Part shown: piece by piece, positions 1 through 14,629 of the stretch
How the letters are laid out: each line of letters starts with the position of its first letter
How positions within the stretch are numbered: the stretch's first letter is position 1
NCBI GenBank assembly: GCA_904420005.1
Contig: CAJFTT010000023.1
Span: 1-32,141, forward strand
DNA length: 32,141 nt
Direction of reading: 5' to 3'
Origin: Candidatus Tabaqchalia intestinavium
GTDB lineage: Bacteria > Bacillota > Clostridia > Oscillospirales > CAJFTT01
Made by a program: the position numbers and the translations under genes
The notes under the pieces: generated by a model
What the model was told of the DNA's origin: nothing
Database searches by the model: none
The model's input: only the letters and a program-made list of their open reading frames with translations

Positions 1-1
1 C

Positions 2-84
2 GGGCTGCCGCCCGCCGAGCTCGAGAACGCCGCATGCGGCCATTTCAGTCGCCGCCGGGCGCATTGCCCTTTGTCCACCGAGGG
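2..84. repeat. Diverged interspersed repeat, copy A
   Basis: The first 19 bases (2-20) are identical to 31604-31622. The similarity resumes with the same spacing at about 57-83, which resembles 31660-31689 (GCATTGCCC against GCGTTGCCC, followed by GTCC and CCGAG in both). The stretch between also aligns at roughly 70 percent by eye. Both copies have the same orientation. The class of repeat is not recognised. It lies just beyond the AIPR-like gene and could mark an edge of an inserted segment. Confidence 0.45.
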
Positions 85-223
85 TAGACACAGAAGGAAA
101 CAAAGTCGTTTCTTTTTGCGCCCGACGCCATTGCTTGCTGTTTCAATGTTCGCGACCGGCACGTGTCCCCGTGCATCCCCTAATCGGCAGGCCTCTATCT
201 GTCTGCGACAAGCCAAGATGCGG

Positions 224-1423
224 TCAGTCCATAGCAGCCATCGCTACCGTCATGTACAGCGTTTTCCAAAGATTCACGTCCTTACCGGCAGACTGCGGAT
301 TGTTCCCAAGAGAACGGCTCATGGAAACCGTGGATTCCACCAGCTCTGGGCCAACTCGATCGAGGATGGCAAACGGGTTCTTCTTCCAGGTATACAAACC
401 ATCTTTCTCCGTGACAAGCGCCCGAAATGCGCCGAGAATAGGGTAAATAAAGCCGTTAGGAGACTGCGCATCCATCGGTTGGCATAGGAACTTGGATTGC
501 AGCTCCACGCCTTGTTTGGGGACTATGACCCCCTTCGTCGCCCCATAACGCCCGCCCGGATTTTTGGCACGATAATAGTTATTCATGTTCCTCTCAATCG
601 TATCATAAAGCTTAAAAATATCCGGCATGATCGTTTTTAGCTTTACATAAGGATTTTGTTTTGATTCGCCAAAATCCTTGTGATCTTGAATATACAGATC
701 GATACACCGTTTCTTCGCGCTGTAAGAAATCGTTGGAAAAGCTTCTCGATCTGGGAAACGCTTGATGTTAAACATCATCAAGATAGACAGAAGATCCGCG
801 ACATCGATTTCACCAGAGTCGTTCTCTTTAAAAAACACCCGCTCCATATAAGGCTGGTCTTTCAGCGCATCTTTAATAATGTCAAAACGGTTTTCCAGTT
901 CGGCAATCGATTTGTCCTGAACCTGCACAGAGGTATTTCTGGCAGCGGCAAGGCTTTGGAAGATCCCCTCCACGCCAGTCAAGAATTCGATTTTCACATA
1001 TTGTTGTCCGACGTCTAAGGAATCTCTGTATTTTAATATCGTGCGATACGTATGGCCGCCATCGACATTGCCGTGGACCTCGGGATCGGAAAAGGTGACC
1101 GTAATCTCGTTGGAGTAGTTGTTAAAGCTCACTTCCTTCGCAGAAAGGAGAAGGCCGCGGTTCAATAGATAAAAATCAAGGGCTGCAGTGTTCAGCAGGG
1201 ACGCTTTGATTTTTTTCGCGACATTCGTATTGAGATTCTGCTCACGCGGATTTGTTTCCATAGGAATATGATCGGGAAGCGATTTCACGTCACAGATCGC
1301 CATATACATATTTGCCTCTTGATCTCCGCTTTCGGATTTTAAGTATGGGTTGGGAATCCGCCGGAAAGATTGCGCCGGAAACGTAAGGGTAACGGGGTAA
1401 ATCGCGGGATTGGTCTCTGCCAT
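224..1423 (-). CDS. AIPR-family-like protein (abortive infection phage resistance)
   Basis: A 399-residue soluble protein with no signal peptide or membrane segment. The start is an ATG preceded by a clear AAGGAG seven bases upstream. Several elements fit the AIPR domain (PF10592). A segment around residues 84-98 contains LLNRGLLLSAKEV, like the 'lNNGiTiia' strand of the family. VDGGHTYRT at 120-128 sits where AIPR proteins carry 'IVNGcQT'. NTSVQVQDKSIAEL at 163-176 corresponds to the 'tN.Q..v...dl' segment. AIPR proteins have been linked to phage abortive infection, but their biochemical activity is poorly defined. At about 400 residues this one is shorter than many family members and appears to be mostly the AIPR core. 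No methylase or nuclease partner is present. The gene diverges from an XRE regulator across a palindromic operator, suggesting repression by that regulator. The region is AT-richer than its neighbours, consistent with transfer. A DndB/DGQHR-type relative is the main alternative assignment. Confidence 0.7.
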   Translation of the reverse strand: MAETNPAIYPVTLTFPAQSFRRIPNPYLKSESGDQEANMYMAICDVKSLPDHIPMETNPREQNLNTNVAKKIKASLLNTAALDFYLLNRGLLLSAKEVSFNNYSNEITVTFSDPEVHGNVDGGHTYRTILKYRDSLDVGQQYVKIEFLTGVEGIFQSLAAARNTSVQVQDKSIAELENRFDIIKDALKDQPYMERVFFKENDSGEIDVADLLSILMMFNIKRFPDREAFPTISYSAKKRCIDLYIQDHKDFGESKQNPYVKLKTIMPDIFKLYDTIERNMNNYYRAKNPGGRYGATKGVIVPKQGVELQSKFLCQPMDAQSPNGFIYPILGAFRALVTEKDGLYTWKKNPFAILDRVGPELVESTVSMSRSLGNNPQSAGKDVNLWKTLYMTVAMAAMD

Positions 1424-1498
1424 AAGTAGCTCCTTTCCGTGTCGCTCTGGACACGCTGCAAAATATTTGATACACAGCCTCCGCTGTCATCCCTTTTA

Positions 1499-1507
1499 TG
1501 GTATACT
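1499..1507 (+). promoter_or_regulatory. Extended -10 promoter for the XRE regulator
   Basis: TGGTATACT is a TGn-TATACT extended -10 element. No good -35 is visible at 17 bp, as is usual for extended -10 promoters. Transcription would start near 1514, just before the palindrome at 1525-1542. The GTATAC core is itself symmetrical, so the opposite promoter may share these bases. Confidence 0.5.
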
Positions 1508-1524
1508 AAACGCAACGATCTTTC

Positions 1525-1542
1525 AACGTCATATATGACGTT
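1525..1542. promoter_or_regulatory. Perfect 18-bp palindromic operator
   Basis: AACGTCATATATGACGTT is a perfect inverted repeat in the intergenic region between the AIPR-like gene and the XRE regulator. It is just downstream of the regulator's predicted transcription start. It also overlaps, by two bases, a possible -35 (TTGAAA, minus strand, 1521-1526) for the AIPR-like gene. That position is what a dimeric XRE repressor would need to control both genes. Binding itself is inferred. Confidence 0.65.
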
Positions 1543-1560
1543 TTTGAGGCGGTGCATGAA

Positions 1561-1782
1561 ATGAACTGGGAAAATATCAATGTCCAATTCGGAAATATCC
1601 TGAGAAAAATGCGCGAGGCCAGAGGATGGACACAGGAAGAATTTGCCATGCGCTGCGACATTAGCCGGGCCTATTACGGGCGAATCGAACGCGGCGAACA
1701 CAGTATTACCCTCGATCTGTGCAGAAAAATTTCGGATGCCCTTGGAATTTCTCTCGCCGCGCTATTTACGGATTACCCGTAA
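1561..1782 (+). CDS. XRE-family helix-turn-helix transcriptional regulator
   Basis: A 73-residue protein made almost entirely of a Cro/C1-type helix-turn-helix domain (about residues 10-66). It carries the typical WTQEEFA ... ISRAYYGRIERGEHSI signature, then a helix leading to LGISLAALF. It resembles the small controllers of restriction-modification and other defence loci. The ATG at 1561 is preferred because the GAGGCGG ribosome-binding sequence (1546-1552) ends eight bases before it. An in-frame GTG at 1552 would lie inside that sequence. The gene diverges from the AIPR-like gene and has an 18-bp palindrome directly upstream, which suggests that it represses itself and its neighbour. Confidence 0.85.
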   Translation: MNWENINVQFGNILRKMREARGWTQEEFAMRCDISRAYYGRIERGEHSITLDLCRKISDALGISLAALFTDYP

Positions 1783-1971
1783 TATCACGATCGATCCGTT
1801 CCGCCGATACCGAATATTCGACTGCCTTGATCCAGCTTATCCGCATAAAAATTGCTGCATTTCTCCGTGCCGCAAGACCACTCCAAATATATAAGAATCG
1901 CCGCAAAAGCCTAAAAATACCGGCATACAAATGCTTCGAAAGAAAAGGCAAACTGTTCTTATCTGCATGGA
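1783..1971. other. Gene-free AT-rich stretch
   Basis: Between the regulator stop and the inverted repeat after tuf. Open frames here are short, lack ribosome binding sites and resemble nothing known. It shares the lower GC content of the AIPR/XRE pair and is probably part of the same acquired segment. Confidence 0.5.
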
Positions 1972-2016
1972 TGTAAGAAGGAAACCACGCGACAGTCGCG
2001 TGGTTTCCTTCTTACA
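1972..2016. repeat. Perfect long inverted repeat (22-bp arms, 1-base centre)
   Basis: Arms at 1972-1993 and 1995-2016 are exact reverse complements around a single A at 1994. Neither strand carries a U-tract after the arms, so this is not a typical intrinsic terminator by itself. It lies beyond the terminator of tuf and after the XRE gene, so it could block transcription from both sides or mark a junction. Confidence 0.85.
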
Positions 2017-2049
2017 AAAAGAGGCAGAGAATGACTCTCTGCCTCTTTT
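2017..2049 (-). terminator. Rho-independent terminator of tuf
   Basis: Arms 2017-2030 and 2036-2049 (AAAAGAGGCAGAGA and its complement) form a 14-bp stem with a five-base loop. On the minus strand the stem runs into TTTTTG. It begins about 15 bases after the tuf stop codon. Confidence 0.85.
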
Positions 2050-2063
2050 GCGCCTTATGAAAA

Positions 2064-3266
<1,203 letters not shown>

Positions 3267-3308
3267 TTGAATTTCCTCCTTATAACTAGTGATGCACCGT
3301 TACTGCTT

Positions 3309-3336
3309 ATTTTACCATAAAATCCAAGAATTACAA
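3309..3336 (-). promoter_or_regulatory. Internal promoter of tuf
   Basis: On the minus strand a TTGTAA -35 (3331-3336), a 16-bp spacer ending in TGG, and a TAAAAT -10 (3309-3314) form an extended -10 promoter in the fusA-tuf gap. It would let tuf be transcribed more strongly than the genes before it, as EF-Tu demand requires. Confidence 0.6.
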
Positions 3337-3393
3337 GAGGTTTCTGTAATTTTGAACCGTATGGCACGGGCCTTTTGTTCGTCCAGGAGCGGG

Positions 3394-5472
3394 TCAATCT
3401 TCTTTCTTCGCACGGGAAGAAATGATGCCCTCCTGAATGGACTTGGGAACCTCAGCATAATGGCTCGGCTCCATCGTATACTGGCCGCGTCCCTGGGTCT
3501 TGGAACGCAGGTCGGTCGCGTAGCCGAACATCTCCGACAGCGGCACATGCGCCGTAATCTGCTGCGCGCCGGCCACCGCTTCCATGCCCTGGATCATACC
3601 GCGGCGAGCATTGAGGTCGCCGATGACGTCGCCCATATACTCTTCCGGCACGGTGACGACCACCTTCATGATCGGCTCCTGCAGCACGGGATCCGCCTTG
3701 CGCATGGCCTCCTTGAAGGCCATGGAACCGGCGATCTTAAACGCCATTTCCGAGGAGTCGACCTCGTGATAAGAGCCGTCATACAGCGTAACCTTGCAGT
3801 CGACGACGGGATAGCCCGCCAGAACGCCGGACTGCATGGCGCCCTGAATACCCTGATCAACAGGCCCGATGAATTCCTTCGGGATGGCGCCGCCCACAAT
3901 GGCGTTGATGAACTCATAGCCCTTGCCGGACTCGTTCGGCTCGAGCTTGATCTTGACGTGACCATACTGGCCGCGGCCACCGGACTGACGCGCATATTTC
4001 ATGTCGACGTCAGCAAGGCGACGAACCGCTTCCTTATAGGCAACCTGCGGCGCACCGACGTTGGCCTCGACCTTGAACTCACGCAGCAGACGGTCGACGA
4101 TGATCTCCAGATGCAGCTCGCCCATACCGGCGATGATGGTCTGCCCGGTCTCGTCGTCCGTATAGGTGCGGAACGTCGGGTCTTCTTCCGCGAGCTTGGC
4201 CAGCGCGATGCCCATCTTCTCCTGACCGGCCTTGGTCTTGGGCTCGATGGCCACGCGGATAACCGGCTCGGGGAACTCCATGGACTCGAGAATGATCGGA
4301 TGCTTCTCATCGCACAGCGTGTCGCCGGTGGTCGTATTCTTCAGGCCCACCGCAGCGCCGATATCGCCGGCGTAAACCTGCTCGATATCCTGGCGATGGT
4401 TGGCGTGCATCTGCAGGATGCGGCCCAGGCGCTCCTTCTGATTCTTGACCGGATTATAAACCGAGCTGCCGCTCGTGACAGTACCGGAATACACGCGGAA
4501 GAAGCACAGCTTGCCGACGAACGGGTCGGTCGCGATCTTGAACGCCAGCGCAGCGAACGGCGCGTCGTCGGACGACGGACGCGTCTCCTCTTCCTCTGTC
4601 TCGGGGTTGGTACCCTTGATATCCGGCACATCGGTCGGCGCGGGCATATAGTCGATGACCGCGTCGAGCAGCTTCTGCACACCCTTGTTGCGGTACGAGG
4701 TGCCGCAGGTGACCGGGACGATATGGTTCGCGATGGTCGCAGTACGAATCGCTTTCTTGATCTCCTCCATGGTGATCTCCTCACCCTCGAGGTACTTCAT
4801 CATGAGCTCTTCGTCCTGCTCGGCGATGGCTTCGAGCATCTTGGTGTGATACTCCTCCGCCTGCGCCTTCATATCCTCCGGGATATCCTCGACCGAAATA
4901 TCGGTGCCGAGGTCATTGGTATAGATATACGCTTTCATCTCCACCAGGTCGATGAGGCCACGGAACGTGTCCTCCGCACCAATGGGGAGCTGAATCGGAA
5001 CAGCGTTGCACTTCAGACGGTCGTGCATCATGCTCACGACGCGGTAAAAATCCGCGCCCATGATGTCCATCTTGTTGACATACGCCATTCTCGGAACCTG
5101 GTACTTGTCAGCCTGACGCCAGACGGTCTCAGACTGCGGCTCGACGCCGCCCTTGGCGCAGAAAACCGTCACGGAGCCGTCGAGAACGCGCAGAGAGCGC
5201 TCGACCTCCACCGTGAAGTCCACGTGGCCCGGGGTGTCGATGATGTTGATGCGGTGCTGCTTCCAGAAGCAGGTGGTCGCAGCGGACGTGATCGTGATGC
5301 CACGCTCCTGCTCCATCCAGTCCATGGTCGCCGCGCCGTCATGCGTCTCACCGATCTTGTGATTGACGCCGGTGTAAAACAGGATACGCTCGGTGGTCGT
5401 CGTTTTACCCGCATCAATGTGAGCCATAATGCCAATGTTCCTTGTCTTTTCCAGTGATACTTCTCTTGGCAT
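3394..5472 (-). CDS. fusA: Translation elongation factor G
   Basis: EF-G is the GTPase that drives translocation of tRNA and mRNA on the ribosome. The 692-residue length is normal. The G domain begins with AHIDAGKT (17-24), then the RGITI segment, DTPGHVDF and NKMD. Domains II-V follow, with the domain IV motif GGRGQYGHV and the late [16 protein letters not shown] segment. TAGGAGGACTT stands directly before the ATG. It lies 33 bp after rpsG in the usual str-operon order and is probably co-transcribed with rpsL and rpsG from the promoter at 6737-6766. Nothing unusual is seen. Confidence 0.99.
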   Translation of the reverse strand: MPREVSLEKTRNIGIMAHIDAGKTTTTERILFYTGVNHKIGETHDGAATMDWMEQERGITITSAATTCFWKQHRINIIDTPGHVDFTVEVERSLRVLDGSVTVFCAKGGVEPQSETVWRQADKYQVPRMAYVNKMDIMGADFYRVVSMMHDRLKCNAVPIQLPIGAEDTFRGLIDLVEMKAYIYTNDLGTDISVEDIPEDMKAQAEEYHTKMLEAIAEQDEELMMKYLEGEEITMEEIKKAIRTATIANHIVPVTCGTSYRNKGVQKLLDAVIDYMPAPTDVPDIKGTNPETEEEETRPSSDDAPFAALAFKIATDPFVGKLCFFRVYSGTVTSGSSVYNPVKNQKERLGRILQMHANHRQDIEQVYAGDIGAAVGLKNTTTGDTLCDEKHPIILESMEFPEPVIRVAIEPKTKAGQEKMGIALAKLAEEDPTFRTYTDDETGQTIIAGMGELHLEIIVDRLLREFKVEANVGAPQVAYKEAVRRLADVDMKYARQSGGRGQYGHVKIKLEPNESGKGYEFINAIVGGAIPKEFIGPVDQGIQGAMQSGVLAGYPVVDCKVTLYDGSYHEVDSSEMAFKIAGSMAFKEAMRKADPVLQEPIMKVVVTVPEEYMGDVIGDLNARRGMIQGMEAVAGAQQITAHVPLSEMFGYATDLRSKTQGRGQYTMEPSHYAEVPKSIQEGIISSRAKKED

Positions 5473-5505
5473 AAGTCCTCCTAATGCATTTGAACAGTCG
5501 CGGCC

Positions 5506-5976
5506 TTACCAGCGGTAATGCGCAAAGGCCTTGTTGGCTTCAGCCATCTTATGGGTGTCTTCGCGCTTCTTCACGGCGGAGCCGGTGTTGTTGAGCGCGT
5601 CGATGATCTCACCCGCCAGACGCTCTTTCATGGTTTTCTCGCTCCGGGCGCGGCTGTACGTCGTCAGCCAGCGCAGGCCCAGCGTCTCGCGACGGGCCGG
5701 ACGGACCTCGATCGGAACCTGGTAGTTGGCGCCGCCGACACGGCGCGCCTTGACTTCCAGCACGGGCATGATATTCTCCAGCGCCGCTTCGAACGCTTCC
5801 AGCGGATCCTTGCCCGTCTTTTCCCCGACAATGTCAAACGCTCCGTAAACGATCTTCTGGGCGACGCCCTTCTTGCCATCCAGCATGACGCTGTTGATCA
5901 GGCGGGTCACCATCTTTGAATTATAGAGCGGGTCGGGCAGAACATCTCTCTTGGGAACAGAACCTCTTCTAGGCAC
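5506..5976 (-). CDS. rpsG: Small ribosomal subunit protein S7
   Basis: S7 nucleates assembly of the 30S head and contacts the E-site tRNA. I place the start at the GTG of 5974-5976. This gives the standard 156-residue protein beginning (M)[15 protein letters not shown], with AAGGAGGG seven bases upstream. The in-frame ATG at 5994 would overlap that ribosome binding site and add six residues of no family resemblance. The body shows [21 protein letters not shown] and the RWLTTYSR segment, and the end is AFAHYRW. It lies between rpsL (147-bp gap containing a long hairpin) and fusA (about 30 bp). Confidence 0.97.
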   Translation of the reverse strand: MPRRGSVPKRDVLPDPLYNSKMVTRLINSVMLDGKKGVAQKIVYGAFDIVGEKTGKDPLEAFEAALENIMPVLEVKARRVGGANYQVPIEVRPARRETLGLRWLTTYSRARSEKTMKERLAGEIIDALNNTGSAVKKREDTHKMAEANKAFAHYRW

Positions 5977-6035
5977 TATACTTCCCTCCTTCATAAAATG
6001 AATTCATCGGTACTCGAAAGTGTCGAACTCCCGTG

Positions 6036-6092
6036 ATGCCCATGAGGGTCCCTTTCCCAAAAGCGGAAAGTGTATGGAAAGCCCTCAGGCAT
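6036..6092 (-). promoter_or_regulatory. Long hairpin in the rpsL-rpsG gap
   Basis: In the minus-strand transcript, ATGCC-TGAGGG-CTTTCC pairs with GGAAAG-(GGA)-CCCTCA-(TG)-GGCAT, a 17-pair stem with two small bulges. A second CTTTCC inside the loop can replace the first as partner of GGAAAG, so two alternative folds are possible. In E. coli the equivalent gap of the str operon is the S7 translational repressor site. A similar role here is inferred from position only. Confidence 0.55.
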
Positions 6093-6123
6093 AGTTGGTT
6101 CAACGGTTCATGCAGGCAGGCTC

Positions 6124-6537
6124 TTATTTCTTGGGAGCCTTGGCACCGTACTTGGAACGGGCCTGCATTCTCTTGGCAACGCCCTGCGCGTCAAGCGTAC
6201 CGCGGATGATGTGGTAACGCACGCCAGGCAGGTCTTTGACACGTCCGCCGCGAATCAGAACCACGCTGTGCTCCTGCAGGTTGTGGCCGATACCGGGGAT
6301 GTAGCTCGTGACCTCGATGCCATTGGTCAGCTTAACTCTCGCGATCTTACGCAGCGCAGAGTTCGGCTTTTTCGGCGTCATGGTCTTGACAGACGTGCAC
6401 ACACCGCGCTTCTGGGGGGAATTCTGATCGAAGCTCTCGCGCTTCTTGGTGTTCAGACCCTTCAAAAGAGCCGGCGCCGTAGACTTCTTGACCGACACCT
6501 CGCGACCTTTACGGACGAGCTGGTTAAAAGTAGGCAT
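6124..6537 (-). CDS. rpsL: Small ribosomal subunit protein S12
   Basis: S12 lies at the decoding centre and affects accuracy and streptomycin response. The ATG at 6537 gives a 137-residue protein starting [12 protein letters not shown], the usual start and length for Firmicutes. GGAGG stands upstream in AAGGAGGAAAACACAGA. An earlier in-frame ATG at 6597 would add 20 unrelated residues. Conserved [10 protein letters not shown] (55-64) and [13 protein letters not shown] (97-109) are present. The lysines at the two classic streptomycin-resistance positions (PKK at 55-57 and K101) are wild type, so no resistance mutation is seen there. It is the first gene of the rpsL-rpsG-fusA-tuf run, with its own strong promoter. 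Confidence 0.98.
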   Translation of the reverse strand: MPTFNQLVRKGREVSVKKSTAPALLKGLNTKKRESFDQNSPQKRGVCTSVKTMTPKKPNSALRKIARVKLTNGIEVTSYIPGIGHNLQEHSVVLIRGGRVKDLPGVRYHIIRGTLDAQGVAKRMQARSKYGAKAPKK

Positions 6538-6736
6538 TCTGTGTTTTCCTCCTTTCCTTGATACTAGAAAATTTTTATATGAAGGGAAACTCCCCACATA
6601 TCAAAACGAACGGGCATTCGCCCGGGCAGAAGAATACCGCGCAGGCGGGATTCCACCTGTGCAGCTTGTTTGTCCATCCTGTTGTCGAAGCGCGCTGGCC
6701 CTTTTCCTGTGTCCGGGGAACCCACACGCTTTTTTT

Positions 6737-6766
6737 AGTATAACAAACCGGGACAGGCCCTGTCAA
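6737..6766 (-). promoter_or_regulatory. Strong sigma-A promoter of the rpsL operon
   Basis: On the minus strand TTGACA (6761-6766), an 18-bp spacer and TATACT (6737-6742) form a near-consensus promoter. Transcription would start near 6730, giving a leader of about 190 nt before rpsL. The leader contains a small CGGGC-GAAT-GCCCG hairpin. The str genes can therefore be transcribed independently of rpoBC. Confidence 0.8.
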
Positions 6767-6768
6767 GT

Positions 6769-6812
6769 TTTTTGCGGGGAAAATCCCGAATTACGGAAAT
6801 TCCCCGCAAAAA
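6769..6812 (-). repeat. Inverted repeat between rpoC and the rpsL promoter
   Basis: Arms 6769-6781 and 6800-6812 form a 13-bp stem (minus strand TTTTTGCGGGGAA with its complement) around an 18-base loop. The arms carry U at the 5' side and A at the 3' side, opposite to an intrinsic terminator. It is more likely an mRNA 3'-end stabiliser or a site linked to the promoter that begins two bases beyond it. Confidence 0.6.
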
Positions 6813-6854
6813 GCATCCGACTATCTGAAAAATATAGCGGAACGTTTCGCTTTC

Positions 6855-10409
<3,555 letters not shown>

Positions 10410-10426
10410 GCGCTTGCCGTCCTTTC

Positions 10427-14236
<3,810 letters not shown>

Positions 14237-14387
14237 CTTTTAACCACTCCATTCAATATTTCCAAGCTCGCTGCCAAACCAAAACAAACGTGTATCTTCA
14301 CAGAAGAATTCAGCGCCCCCTCCCCGCCGCCGTCCGCATCCGACCGCCGGAAAAAATCGCTAATTCGGCATTATGATAGATTTTATA

Positions 14388-14416
14388 ATTATAGGGCATA
14401 TCCAGTCAAATGTCAA
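14388..14416 (-). promoter_or_regulatory. Consensus promoter of rpoBC
   Basis: On the minus strand TTGACA (14411-14416), exactly 17 bp, then TATAAT (14388-14393): a perfect sigma-A consensus. Transcription would start near 14381, leaving about 145 nt of 5' leader before rpoB. No L10/L12 binding site of known type is recognised in that leader. Confidence 0.9.
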
Positions 14417-14552
14417 GGCCTTTCACCGCAAAAGCCACACATTTTTTGCAGGGTTTTTCCATTTTTCCGCGTACACCTCCCTTCTCACCCGGTCCTGCAG
14501 GCTGGACCCCACCGATAATCTGCGGTGTCGTTCACCACTCCTCGCGCAAAGA

Positions 14553-14586
14553 GAGCCGGAAGCAGGTTTTTCCCCGCTCCCGGCTC
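14553..14586 (-). terminator. Terminator of the lipoprotein gene
   Basis: Arms 14553-14566 and 14573-14586 pair as a 14-bp stem in the minus-strand RNA, with two G-U pairs and a GAAAAA loop, followed by TCTTTG. On the plus strand the G-U pairs become A-C mismatches, so it is built for the minus strand. It separates the lipoprotein gene from the rpoB promoter. The U-tract is weak. Confidence 0.65.
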
Positions 14587-14629
14587 CGAATACAAACTTT
14601 TCTGTGCTTTAACGTCCGGACTTGCGTCG

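Noticed and set aside
71-487. Plus-strand frame opposite the end of the AIPR-like gene
   Set aside because: Overlaps the better supported minus-strand gene, has no ribosome binding site and no recognisable product.
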